64,000 nucleotides of DNA from Paulinella micropora. Taxonomy: Eukaryota > Cercozoa > Imbricatea > Euglyphida. Positions 1 to 8,871 of the stretch are shown in pieces (the stretch's first letter is position 1; each line of letters begins with the position of its first letter). The DNA lies in assembly GCA_009731375.1 (NCBI GenBank), contig BJOX01000029.1:1325707-1389706 (forward strand). Direction: 5' to 3'. The notes beneath the pieces are model-generated. The model was not told the origin of the DNA. It made no database searches and saw only the letters and a list, made by a program, of their open reading frames with translations. The position numbers were made by a program, and so were the translations under genes.

Positions 1-104
1 GTGGGGCTTCCCTCCCCTTCTACCCCCTTGTTGCGAAAGGATCATATCTTTCGTTGACTTTCAATGGTTCATCATATTCGTCATCCCATCTATATATCAT
101 ACTC

Positions 105-3029
105 TTAGTTAATCTTCCCCTNNNNNNNNNNCCCCATTACTAATATGTCACTCTCGTTGATGTGGATGGGGTGTTTGAGTATTACTAACTGTCCGTTTTG
201 GTGGATGACTGATCTGTTGTGTCTGTGGTCCATCTGTCCTGTAGAGACTATACTAACTGGTAAGGCAGTGTCGAGTAACATCTTCTTTTCTACTGCTCTA
301 GGCCTTCCTTTCCCATCTATCACAGTCAGCCTAGCTCTTTCTGACTTACTCAACTCCCTTTCTCCATTACCTGTTAGTAGTTCTACCGGGTCTATCTCAT
401 CGACATCCATCAATCTGTCTTCCCTGCATGATATGTCTGTGCTTGCTCCACTATCCTGTACTGTCATGTCTCTCTTTTTCATCACTCTTTTTCTCACATG
501 TATCAGTACACGCTCTGTCTCTCCTTCTGTCTCTGTCTCTGTTTCTAGTTCACCCTCAGAGACTCCTCTACCCTCACCTTCTCCCTCTTCTGTGAGTTGT
601 GGAGGTGTAGTGATGGGACTCTGTCTGACTGCTCTCTCCAAGTACACTCCTTCTATTGCTCTTACTATGTCAGTCAAAAAGTCATCTCTCTCTAGCTCGC
701 CACTCACGACACGCATCACTTCTCCATTCATTCCCCTCACGCACTCATTCATCAACGTTTTAGCTATTTCATTTATATCTTTGAAGGTTATGACGGGAGG
801 GTTGATGGGTTGCGTGTTTGTTGTTTGTGTTGGTGGGAGTGCTGTGATTTGTCTAGAACTAGCGATTTGAAGTTGTTGTGAGGTGGGACCTATTTGGTTG
901 CCAAACTTGTTGACAGAAGTGGGCCCAAGTCGTTGCTCTCCCTCATCCACTCCACTCTCTTCTCTCCCTTCTCTGCTCTGGCCGGTCCGCTGACTAGAAA
1001 ATGGATTATGTTTGCGTGGTTGTTGCGGAATATTTTGCGAGACTTGTGGACTTGCGGAAATTTTGGTTTCACGTAAAGTTTCAAATTCCCCGAAAACGAG
1101 TCTTTGCGAAATTTGATGAGACTTTTCCAATGCCGCAGCTTTAAGACCTCGTTCGTCTGGGTAGTAAGGAGATTTGGGGGGACGCAACACGGGACTTACC
1201 GACAAATCCAACTCCGGATAATCTGGGTCTTGTGTGGCGTGATATCCGCAGTACCTCGCATAAGATAATCGTTTCGCGTGATTTGATAAGCTCCCTTTCC
1301 CTTTTGATTTTTCAACGGAAACATTACACGGTTTTTTGCGTCTGTTTGTTCCGGCACATTTCGTGTCAGGCGTGACTCCGTAAGAACTCTCAAGCCTCAA
1401 AGGAGTTTCGTTAGGGTTAGGGGTGACTGGGGAACATCGTGGGGTGGCGGATACTAACCGCTCTTCCTTGCCTTCTCCCCGTAGTGAGGAGGGACCTCGT
1501 AGGGTGGCCGATACTAACCGCACTTCCCGTCCTTCTCCACTCTCACTATGTCTATTCCCTACCCTAGGTGTAGTCTTTGTATCGTTCAAAAGGGCTTGGG
1601 GACTTGTAGATTTGTGAGGAGGTGAGCTTGCTTGCTCGTCATCTCTTTCTCTTTCCTCATCATCATCGCTCTTATCATAAGTGTTCCCCATATGGATTAA
1701 AGCAACGTTTGTATCAGAGTCACTTTGTTCGTCTTCGTTTTTGTTGTTGCCGGTTGTTATCAAAGTGAGTGCTTTCTTTTTCTTATGAAAGGGTTTCTTT
1801 TTGTTTTTGTAATTGTTCTTTTGTTCGTTCTTTTCTTGTTCCGTGCCTTTGTCTTCCGTTTGATTCCGTTTTAATTTTCCTTCTTTGCGGAACTTTTCCG
1901 AAATCACCGGACAATATCTCATGGTATGGCCTTTGGCATCACATCCGAAACTCGTGACTCTGAGTGTCCAGTTTGGAGCTGTCTTTGGTCCCGGTTTATT
2001 GTCTCCCCTTTTCCCTTTATTATCCATCAGGAGATTTGTCTCTTGCCGCTGCTTGCCATCCCGAGATTTCTTGTAGTTATCTTTGCGGATTTGAGCTTTT
2101 CTCTCACGGAAATTGTTACGTCTTTCTTTTTCTTCCCACATTAACCATCTTTCCTTAGATGCTTCGCATAGTTCCGAGAAATTTGGTCTTAGTCTGGCCG
2201 GGAGATCGTAGTGGTCCACCTGAAATTTATCCCCGAAAGCTGGATGGTAGCACAATTTCTTAAATAGCTTTCTCTTTGCTTCTTCATCAGAAAATGGCAC
2301 CCCACGTAAACTTTCAAGCTGGATTTTCTTTGCGAGAAATTCATTTAGCCAGTCTACATACCTCTGACCTGCCCTTGGCCTCGTTCTCTCAAACTCTTCC
2401 TCTAACATGTACCTACCTGCTCCGGAAATGCCTCCCCATTGATCTCTTACTACTATCAACTCTTCAATGGGTCCTTTCGTCTTCTGTGTTCGCAGGAAAT
2501 TAGATACATTGTCTTTGGAAAAAGCCACAGACAGACATAACTGCAAAGTTTTCATCCTTTCATAATATTTCTTCTCTTTGCGGATAGCTGTCTTTCTTCC
2601 TGTGTGTTGTTTCATACTTTGTCTTTTCTTTTTCCTCGCTTCTTTCTCTTTCCACTCTCTCTTTTTTTCTGCTGTCATTTTATCCCAACCTTCTGGCTGT
2701 TTGTGATCTTCTTTCATTGTCTGGGGTCTCTGTCTTCCTCTCTGAGAGGTGTCTGACTCTTCATCTTCCTCACTATCACGTATGGGCGTGTCGGGCTCTT
2801 CTAAGTCTTCTGCCGTCTTAGCCCTTGCTTCATCGTAAGGAAAATCCCTTTTGGCTTTAGCTGGGTCGGCTAATGCCACAGATACCATCTCTGCCACGTG
2901 GACAGATATCCCCTGCATGTGCTTCTGAAACTTGCTTGACCAAGGCCAAAAGCTATGGTCGTTGCCCTCGAATATGGGCAATTGACTCAATACGTGCTTC
3001 GGCACGCTTGCTTCCTTGTCAAGGTTCAT
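105..3029 (-). CDS. Gag-protease polyprotein of an LTR retrotransposon (partial, runs off left edge)
   Basis: A long minus-strand ORF, read from an ATG at 3029, codes for a highly charged Gag-like protein joined to an aspartic protease. The first third is alpha-helical and rich in Lys, Arg and Glu. Around residue 365 is a zinc-knuckle-like segment (SFGCDAKGHTMRYC) in which the first Cys of the CX2CX4HX4C pattern is Ser. Lys/Asn-rich and Ser/Pro-rich linkers follow. Near residue 880 is a retropepsin active site (DMTVQDSGASTDIS) with a downstream hydrophobic flap-like stretch. Integrase and reverse transcriptase would lie to the left, outside the window. A 10-N gap at 122-131 makes the last few codons and the apparent stop unreliable. 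The copia or gypsy class cannot be decided from this part alone. Confidence 0.7.
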   Translation of the reverse strand: MNLDKEASVPKHVLSQLPIFEGNDHSFWPWSSKFQKHMQGISVHVAEMVSVALADPAKAKRDFPYDEARAKTAEDLEEPDTPIRDSEEDEESDTSQRGRQRPQTMKEDHKQPEGWDKMTAEKKREWKEKEARKKKRQSMKQHTGRKTAIRKEKKYYERMKTLQLCLSVAFSKDNVSNFLRTQKTKGPIEELIVVRDQWGGISGAGRYMLEEEFERTRPRAGQRYVDWLNEFLAKKIQLESLRGVPFSDEEAKRKLFKKLCYHPAFGDKFQVDHYDLPARLRPNFSELCEASKERWLMWEEKERRNNFRERKAQIRKDNYKKSRDGKQRQETNLLMDNKGKRGDNKPGPKTAPNWTLRVTSFGCDAKGHTMRYCPVISEKFRKEGKLKRNQTEDKGTEQEKNEQKNNYKNKKKPFHKKKKALTLITTGNNKNEDEQSDSDTNVALIHMGNTYDKSDDDEERERDDEQASSPPHKSTSPQALLNDTKTTPRVGNRHSESGEGREVRLVSATLRGPSSLRGEGKEERLVSATPRCSPVTPNPNETPLRLESSYGVTPDTKCAGTNRRKKPCNVSVEKSKGKGSLSNHAKRLSYARYCGYHATQDPDYPELDLSVSPVLRPPKSPYYPDERGLKAAALEKSHQISQRLVFGEFETLRETKISASPQVSQNIPQQPRKHNPFSSQRTGQSREGREESGVDEGEQRLGPTSVNKFGNQIGPTSQQLQIASSRQITALPPTQTTNTQPINPPVITFKDINEIAKTLMNECVRGMNGEVMRVVSGELERDDFLTDIVRAIEGVYLERAVRQSPITTPPQLTEEGEGEGRGVSEGELETETETEGETERVLIHVRKRVMKKRDMTVQDSGASTDISCREDRLMDVDEIDPVELLTGNGERELSKSERARLTVIDGKGRPRAVEKKMLLDTALPVSIVSTGQMDHRHNRSVIHQNGQLVILKHPIHINESDILVMGXXXXGKIN

Positions 3030-3694
3030 AACCAAAGTAATCTATCACTCAAACGCAGAGTTTAGGGAAGCTACCCCGCTAATGGTAAAGAATAACAGAA
3101 GAAAAGACTTTTAATGACTTTGGGTCACACAAAATGTGGTGACCTTAACAGAATGGTAATACTCATTTGATTATAGGCATTCCAGACTATGATTCGCGAA
3201 TACTCTAGAACTTGAAGTGTCCTTGTCAGTAATAAAGGTATTAATAACTGTCCAGCCTATGAACCTGCCTATGACTAAGACTATCCAAATTACATGTAAA
3301 TTGACTAGGTGGAGTAACGGGTATTAATAGTACATTACAACGATTTACCTATCAATAATTATGACTGTGGACCGGAAAAACTGCTGTCACGAGGAGGCGA
3401 TGTCATTTTAAAATAGTTGTGTTTTTACGACCAAACTATCAAATCTTTACTAAGTATATGAGTCATAATAGCAAATAAATAACATTATTAATACAATATT
3501 AATAATTTACAACATAATTATTGAATAAATCAAATATTCAACGGTAACTATATTATGAAATAATATTAATCAGAATTGAATATTCTATTTAATAATTATC
3601 AGACTGAGCACCGGCCTTAACGACCAGCCAAACAGACATACCGTTGATATTCATAAATCACCCTTTTTGACATGTTCGTTAGATTCAAGAGTCT
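3030..3694. other. AT-rich leader or LTR region upstream of the minus-strand element
   Basis: No coding region is visible. On the minus strand this precedes the Gag start, so it should hold the untranslated leader and 5' LTR of that element. I could not find the second LTR in the window, so LTR limits are unknown. A near-palindrome at about 3123-3144 (GGTCACACAAAATGTGGTGACC) is the only clear structured motif, and a related core (CACAAAATGTGGT) recurs near 35561. Confidence 0.35.
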
Positions 3695-3699
3695 CCTCT
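3695..3699. repeat. Candidate target-site duplication, left copy (CCTCT)
   Basis: CCTCT here matches CCTCT at 14308-14312, directly outside the right LTR. The length (5 bp) is usual for Ty1/copia integration. The call depends on the LTR starting with CAT, which is unusual. Confidence 0.4.
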
Positions 3700-3735
3700 C
3701 ATCTGACAATTAATTAGACCCTTCCTCCTCATATG
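3700..3735 (+). repeat. 5' LTR of copia element, first fragment
   Basis: The stretch ending CAATTAATTAGACCC and TTCCTCCTCA matches the first bases of the 3' LTR at 13962-13992 with few differences. It is separated from the rest of the 5' LTR by 1.6 kb of unrelated DNA. Confidence 0.6.
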
Positions 3736-5362
3736 TAGGTTCTAGTGGTCATTAGAGCCCCTATCAACTTCGCAGCGAATGATCTCCGATGATTCAATAT
3801 TCAAGATTTTGAGGTGCTGTCTGCGCAGAATTCAATGTTTTTACTGGGAATGGTCTCAAGTTCCGATATTAAGGTTTTCAGTTCATATAAGCTATCGCTG
3901 TGATCTGGTGGTATGTTCTGAATCTTGACAAAGTAGTTTTCGACCTATGTTTTCCTAGTTTTTGTTTTATACCGTACTTCTCTGCAAAAACCCGGCTCTG
4001 GCAGGATTGCTCAACATAACATTTGAATTCATTTGTGCACTTGTGCGTAAAAATGAGTGCAGAGTGCATGCAAACAGCATTTTTCAGTTAAAAACACCAT
4101 ACTTGCTATGTCGTGAAATGTGAAAATAGAAGTCGATAATAAGAATTTCAAATACAGGAAAGACCATGTTTTCCGATTAAAACACTTGTGTCATGGTTGC
4201 TGGTGCTTGAAACAACGTGGTTTGAACAAACATTAACTGTGAACACATGGACCTCCGACATGATTTTGGTGGCGCGGCCCGTGAAATTTCTGTGGCAATA
4301 TTTGACAAGACCATGCCGATTCCCGGAGAAGAAACCAGAAAAATTTCCAAAAAATATTTGACCAGACAGCCCTATCGACATACGTAGCCTTTGAAGTGAA
4401 GGCCGCACTAAATTTTTTTTATTTGACGGTTTTTTCGGGGTCGTGATTGGTAAAAGTCGTGTCTAGAGAGGGTTTTGTGTTTTTTTTCTGTGTATTTCTC
4501 ATGCATACTTTCACGTCCCGTGGTCTTGTGCAGTCGTTCCAAACGTTGTGCCCATGCTGTCTGCAAAATGGTGTGTTGCAAACTTATCTGTAGCATGTGT
4601 TCTTCTTTCTTCCCTGAAGCACTTTTTTGCTCCTGTCCTGTATCAATCCTATATGTGTTGTGTGTGCTTTTCTGGGAATGTAATTGCTGAATCTATTCAC
4701 AATCACATGGTCTTTGTTTTGCATATGTTCAACTCCTGCTCCTTTCTTGTAACCCTGCTGTTGGTGATCTGTTCTGGGCTCCAGACAGGCTAAAAAAATC
4801 GTAATTAAAATCTTTACAGATTTTCAATTTTTCTGCACTTTCTGCACAAAATGTTTTTATTAAATAGTCTCTTTGATTTCCTTCACTTTCTGTACTAGTG
4901 CCGGCCTTGTATTTAAATCAAAAAATTTTTGAGTGAGTGCCTTATGTCCTACTTTTGCTGGCTTTGGCCGGTTTGTTTACAGGCTTAAGGTTACTTTTTT
5001 GTAAAAAAACTTTGTACATTTAATTATAAGCATACAGAGAAAGATATTATATAAAAAATTATTGAAGAGCATACCGGGGAACATATGAAAACTGACTCTG
5101 ATTTTTGGTCATCACAAGCACCATTTTTTCAGGTGGCAAGGTGGCAAGTTTTTTCCAGTGGGGGGTGTGCAAATTAGTTGGGAAAAAGCGGTGGGCGACG
5201 GGAAATCAATTGGTTTGAAGTCAGTTTTTACTATTTTTCAATGATTCTTTCATTAAATTAAATGTTTTTACTTATAGTTTTCGAGGGTACAATTTTCATA
5301 TGATAAAGTTTAACGGATCTATGTTTATTATGCTAACGACCACTCGCCCATAGGAGAACTTG
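3736..5362. mobile_element. Non-autonomous DNA element inserted in the 5' LTR
   Basis: This segment interrupts the 5' LTR and is bordered by CATATG at 3730-3735 and 5363-5368, a candidate target duplication. Its ends are partly inverted: AGTGGTCATTAG near 3744 matches the reverse complement of CTAACGACCACT near 5334, and GTTCT matches AGAAC still nearer the two ends. No transposase-like ORF is present, only short AT-rich ORFs without recognisable motifs, so it would depend on enzymes from elsewhere. The superfamily is not assigned. Confidence 0.45.
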
Positions 5363-5690
5363 CATATGTCAGTTATAGCCGTATTGCTATTCTATATATT
5401 AGCAATACCTTTACCGTTAGTAGTATTATTAGTTATTAATACAGTCAATTAGAGTACCTTTTCTGGTACTGGTGGCGACAGCCTTTTACCATTACCTTTA
5501 TTACACATATCAGGACGCTTCGTGAGTCAATTTCTGGAGGTACATCTTTTGTGTGACGTCGTCAGTTAGACTGGCGGGAATTATTCAGTATTGTTAAATT
5601 TCTTCTGCGTAGGAAGTCGTGGCCGGTAGGAGGGGGACGCCCCGAGTGCCGGTTACCGTTGGAAGAAGTCGCGAGGGTTCTTGCTCATTG
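5363..5690 (+). repeat. 5' LTR of copia element, second fragment
   Basis: From AGTTATAG to TTGCTCATTG it aligns along its length with 13992-14307. It probably carries the promoter and polyadenylation functions of the element, but no clear TATA box or AATAAA signal stands out. Confidence 0.8.
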
Positions 5691-5704
5691 GGTTATCGAG
5701 CCTT
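5687..5704 (+). other. Candidate primer-binding site of the copia element
   Basis: Immediately inside the 5' LTR end, TTGGGTTATCGAGCC begins with TGG, as expected for pairing to a tRNA CCA end. It resembles, but does not match, the TGGTATC-type site that initiator tRNA-Met gives in copia elements. The tRNA is not identified. Confidence 0.35.
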
Positions 5705-6608
5705 GCAGTGTTGTCTGTGCAACGGATCGCAGAGGAGAACCTTCGTTCAAGGGGTGTTGGGGTCTACCTTAAGTGACCCCCGTCAGGAAAGTGAGCATTT
5801 CAAATTTGTGTGCCTACAGCTGATCACTGTAGACACTACCCACGCTCTGTTCTGCTTGTGTGCAGTGTAAGGGCAAGGTGGGTGGCAAGAGGGACAAGAC
5901 TCACAGACAGAGGGTGGCCTCGGATCGTTCAGGTTGAGCGAGAGGGGGGGGGGGGGGGGGGNNNNNNNNNNTGTGCTGAACGTGTTTGTTTCCTTGCGGC
6001 GGAGGCTGCTAGAAGGACACACGGGCATACCGTTTGTTGTGCTCTCTACGGCTTACAGCCAAGGGTGTGTTGAACGTGTTTGTCTCCTTGCTAAGAAGGA
6101 CACACGGGCACACCAGTTTGTCTGTGACGTGGCCAGTCGGTACAGCTGGTGAGGAGAGCTGTGAGCAAAAGGGGGCACAGAGAAAAGTGACTGTTTAGGT
6201 GGTTGTACGAAAACAACTACATATCTTCGTAGGTTGAAGAACTGACTTTGCAAATAGGACTCCTTGTAGGTGGAAGGCTATCATAAGTGGTAGCTGAGGT
6301 AGCCTCTGTGTAGTCTGAGCAATAGAGTCAGTGGTTGCACACGTAGGTGAAGAGAGAGAGCATAAAGGGAGGTGCGGACAAGAAAACACTATTCTGTGTA
6401 GTGTGTGTGTGTGAGTCTGATAGTGTCCTCTGTAGGGTCCTCTCTGTGTGGGCGTGTGTGTGGTTGCTTGCCTGTGTCTGTGCCATCAGAACAGCGTGAG
6501 CAAGGTGTGACTCTATCTCTATTTTACAAGTAGAGAGCATAGCTGAGTGCTGTGCGAGTGAGTGTGTAAGGTGAGTGTGTGTCTGGTCAAGACCGACGGT
6601 AGTCCGAC
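5691..6608 (+). other. Untranslated leader of the copia element
   Basis: There is no convincing ORF in the 0.9 kb between the 5' LTR and the Gag ATG. The stretch contains a G-run followed by a 10-N gap (5962-5971). A segment containing GTGTTTGT(T/C)TCCTTGC and CACACGGGCA is imperfectly repeated at about 5980-6030 and 6070-6120. Confidence 0.5.
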
Positions 6609-8871
6609 ATGGCTGCCAGTAAGACAGACAACAAGATCACATTCACGGGCAAGGAAGCGTGGATCTTGCTGCATAGACAGGTTGTTCAAAGCTGCAATGC
6701 TAAGGCTCCTAAGGAGGTACTGCAAGGTGCAGCCGCCCACAAGCAATACGTGCATCGTGAAAACGTCCTAGGCATACAGCTTAAGGGTAGGGAGGTACCG
6801 GCTTTCATCCTAGCTTGGGAGGAGGTAGCGGAGTTGAGCAGTTGGGCAGACTTAGACGAGGAAGTAGTGAGGGAATACTTTGAGGATAAGACCAAGGGTC
6901 ATACTCGCCTGTGGCCTATGCCCAAGACCAAAACGGCTACTCAAAGCTTAGATGAGGCGTTAGAGGTAGGTGAAGGACAGAAAACCCCAATCAAGCGTTA
7001 CAAACCGGTATTCACCAGCCCGAAGGAGGACCAAGCTACTGAGACCGAAGAAGAAAGGAGGAGGTAGATGACGACCGTAACACTCCTGAACTCTACTCTA
7101 GTGGGTATGCTAGCACTGACAAACCTAGGCTGTCAACTGGCAAGGGCTCAGACTTAGAGGGCGGCAGCAAGAGTGGGGCCTCCCGAGGACAGACGGACCC
7201 CTCTAAGGTCAAAACCCCAATAGGGGGTGCTGATCGTGCTAGCGCACTGACACGACAGGTGATGGCCTATGAACGCTAGTGTACTTGCTGAGATGAGCAA
7301 GCAAAAGGAGAGAGTGTTCAACATCATCTATAACATGCTCGGTGGTGAGGCGAAGAGTCTAGTGCGTGACTTAGCTGACCCGGACAAGCTAACCTTCGGT
7401 CAGAACCCTAAAGCTCTGTGGGACAGACTGCTAGCCCGGTACAAGAAAGCTGACCCCTCTGACGTTCAGGATAAGGTGAAGGAACTGAATGACTTCCTCT
7501 TTACCAGTAGGCAACAGTACGTTGGTCAGTGTGTTGACTTGAACGCTAGGCGTGACTGGTTGGCTGACTATGGTCAAGCCCCAACCGATGACCGGATGCA
7601 ACAAATAGTGAAGGACGCATTAGTGGGCCCGAAGCAATCGGACTCTAGGTAAGGAAAGCTTGGCAAGTCTGGGTTGAAATGGCCGAACTGCATCGCAAGC
7701 AGTTCAAGTGGAACTTCGACGCTTGGTGGAAGTTTGTGCAAGATCGTGCCCTTGAGCTAGACAAAAATTTGACCGGGCCAAGTGACTAGCTCCACGGAAA
7801 AGGGTTTGGCAGCTCGCAAGGCCGGGAAAGGGAAGACCAAGGACGAATGCTGGCTCTTCAGCAAGGAAGGCAAATGCAGTCGTGGGGCCTCGTGCCGCTA
7901 TCTCCATGTTGGAGGGAAAGTGAGAGGGGTGTGTTTCCTGTGGGACAAGCAGGGGGAGTGCTGATGGGCCGACAAATGTCTGTTTGAGCATGATCCCGCT
8001 AAAGCCAAGAAGTCCCCTCCCAAACCAGCCGACACTCCCAAGGTGGAGAACAACAAGAAGAGCGAGAAGAGCAAAGGGCCAAAGTGCTTTAACTGCTTTG
8101 AAAAGGGGCACATCGCCAGTAAGTGCAGCAAGAAGTGCCAATTGTGTGGCGGGCAAGCACAAGTTGAGCAAGTGCTCGGACAAAGGCCGGAAGGAGAAGG
8201 GTGAGGCAGCAAAGGGCTCTGACGGGGACAGTGATAGCGATGACTCCGAGGATGAGGAGCCAGGTGTGGCCTTAGCCCAGATGGTAAAGTTCCTAACCGG
8301 CAAGTCGAAAGACAAAGCCCTCATGGCTAAACCCGGGGGTGCAAACCTTCCTGAACCGATCGTACCACCGGAGGACGAGAACAGCCTAGAAATCTTGCTT
8401 GAGGACGACGCAGACATAGATAAGCTGAATGAGGGTCGGTGCCATGGAGTAGCGGAAGGAAAGCGCCGATGCGTAGCAAGCTTGAAGGACCTTGAGTCTC
8501 ATTTCAATAGCATGAGGATCAAGGCAGCTACCCTCATAGATAGCAACTACTGCGTTGAGCATCAGTACCAGCGAGCCAAGCAAGAGAGGGACAACGCCTT
8601 GCGTCTGTGGGCAGCCGACATGGCTAGACGGGATCACCTACCTCTAATGTGCGAGATGGGAGAGCGCGGGTTAGAAGCCCAGATCAAAAGTGGAAGCCAT
8701 CCCCTGATGGTGGAGGCCATGGTGCGACACGAAGCTGCGAAGCGGGGCATCCCGTGGAACCGTTCCCTCTTGCCCATCATCCATTATGCGAAGCCTCGTG
8801 AACCCGGACAGTTTACCGAGTGGATCGTCAACCGTCAACCGGTAACGTGGGAGGCGTCAGGTTTTCCCTAA
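6609..8871 (+). pseudogene. Gag region of the copia element (frameshifted)
   Basis: The first block (6609-7067) starts at ATGGCTGCC and gives an acidic N-terminal domain. The second (about 7269-7652) is a helical capsid-like domain (KALWDRLLARYKKAD) as in copia Gag. The third has a CCCH-type zinc finger at 7848-7907 (CX8CX5CX3H). A second, similar finger at about 7930-7995 is interrupted by TGA at 7962-7964. In the alternative frame are two CCHC knuckles (8084-8126, and 8134-8175 spanning a frameshift). The last block (7984-8871) is acidic, then helical, without known motifs. The mix of CCCH and CCHC fingers in one Gag is unusual. All parts would bind and package element RNA. Confidence 0.7.

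Noticed and set aside
145-870. Plus-strand ORF opposite the Gag-protease gene
   Set aside because: Antisense shadow of a frame with clear retropepsin and Gag features.
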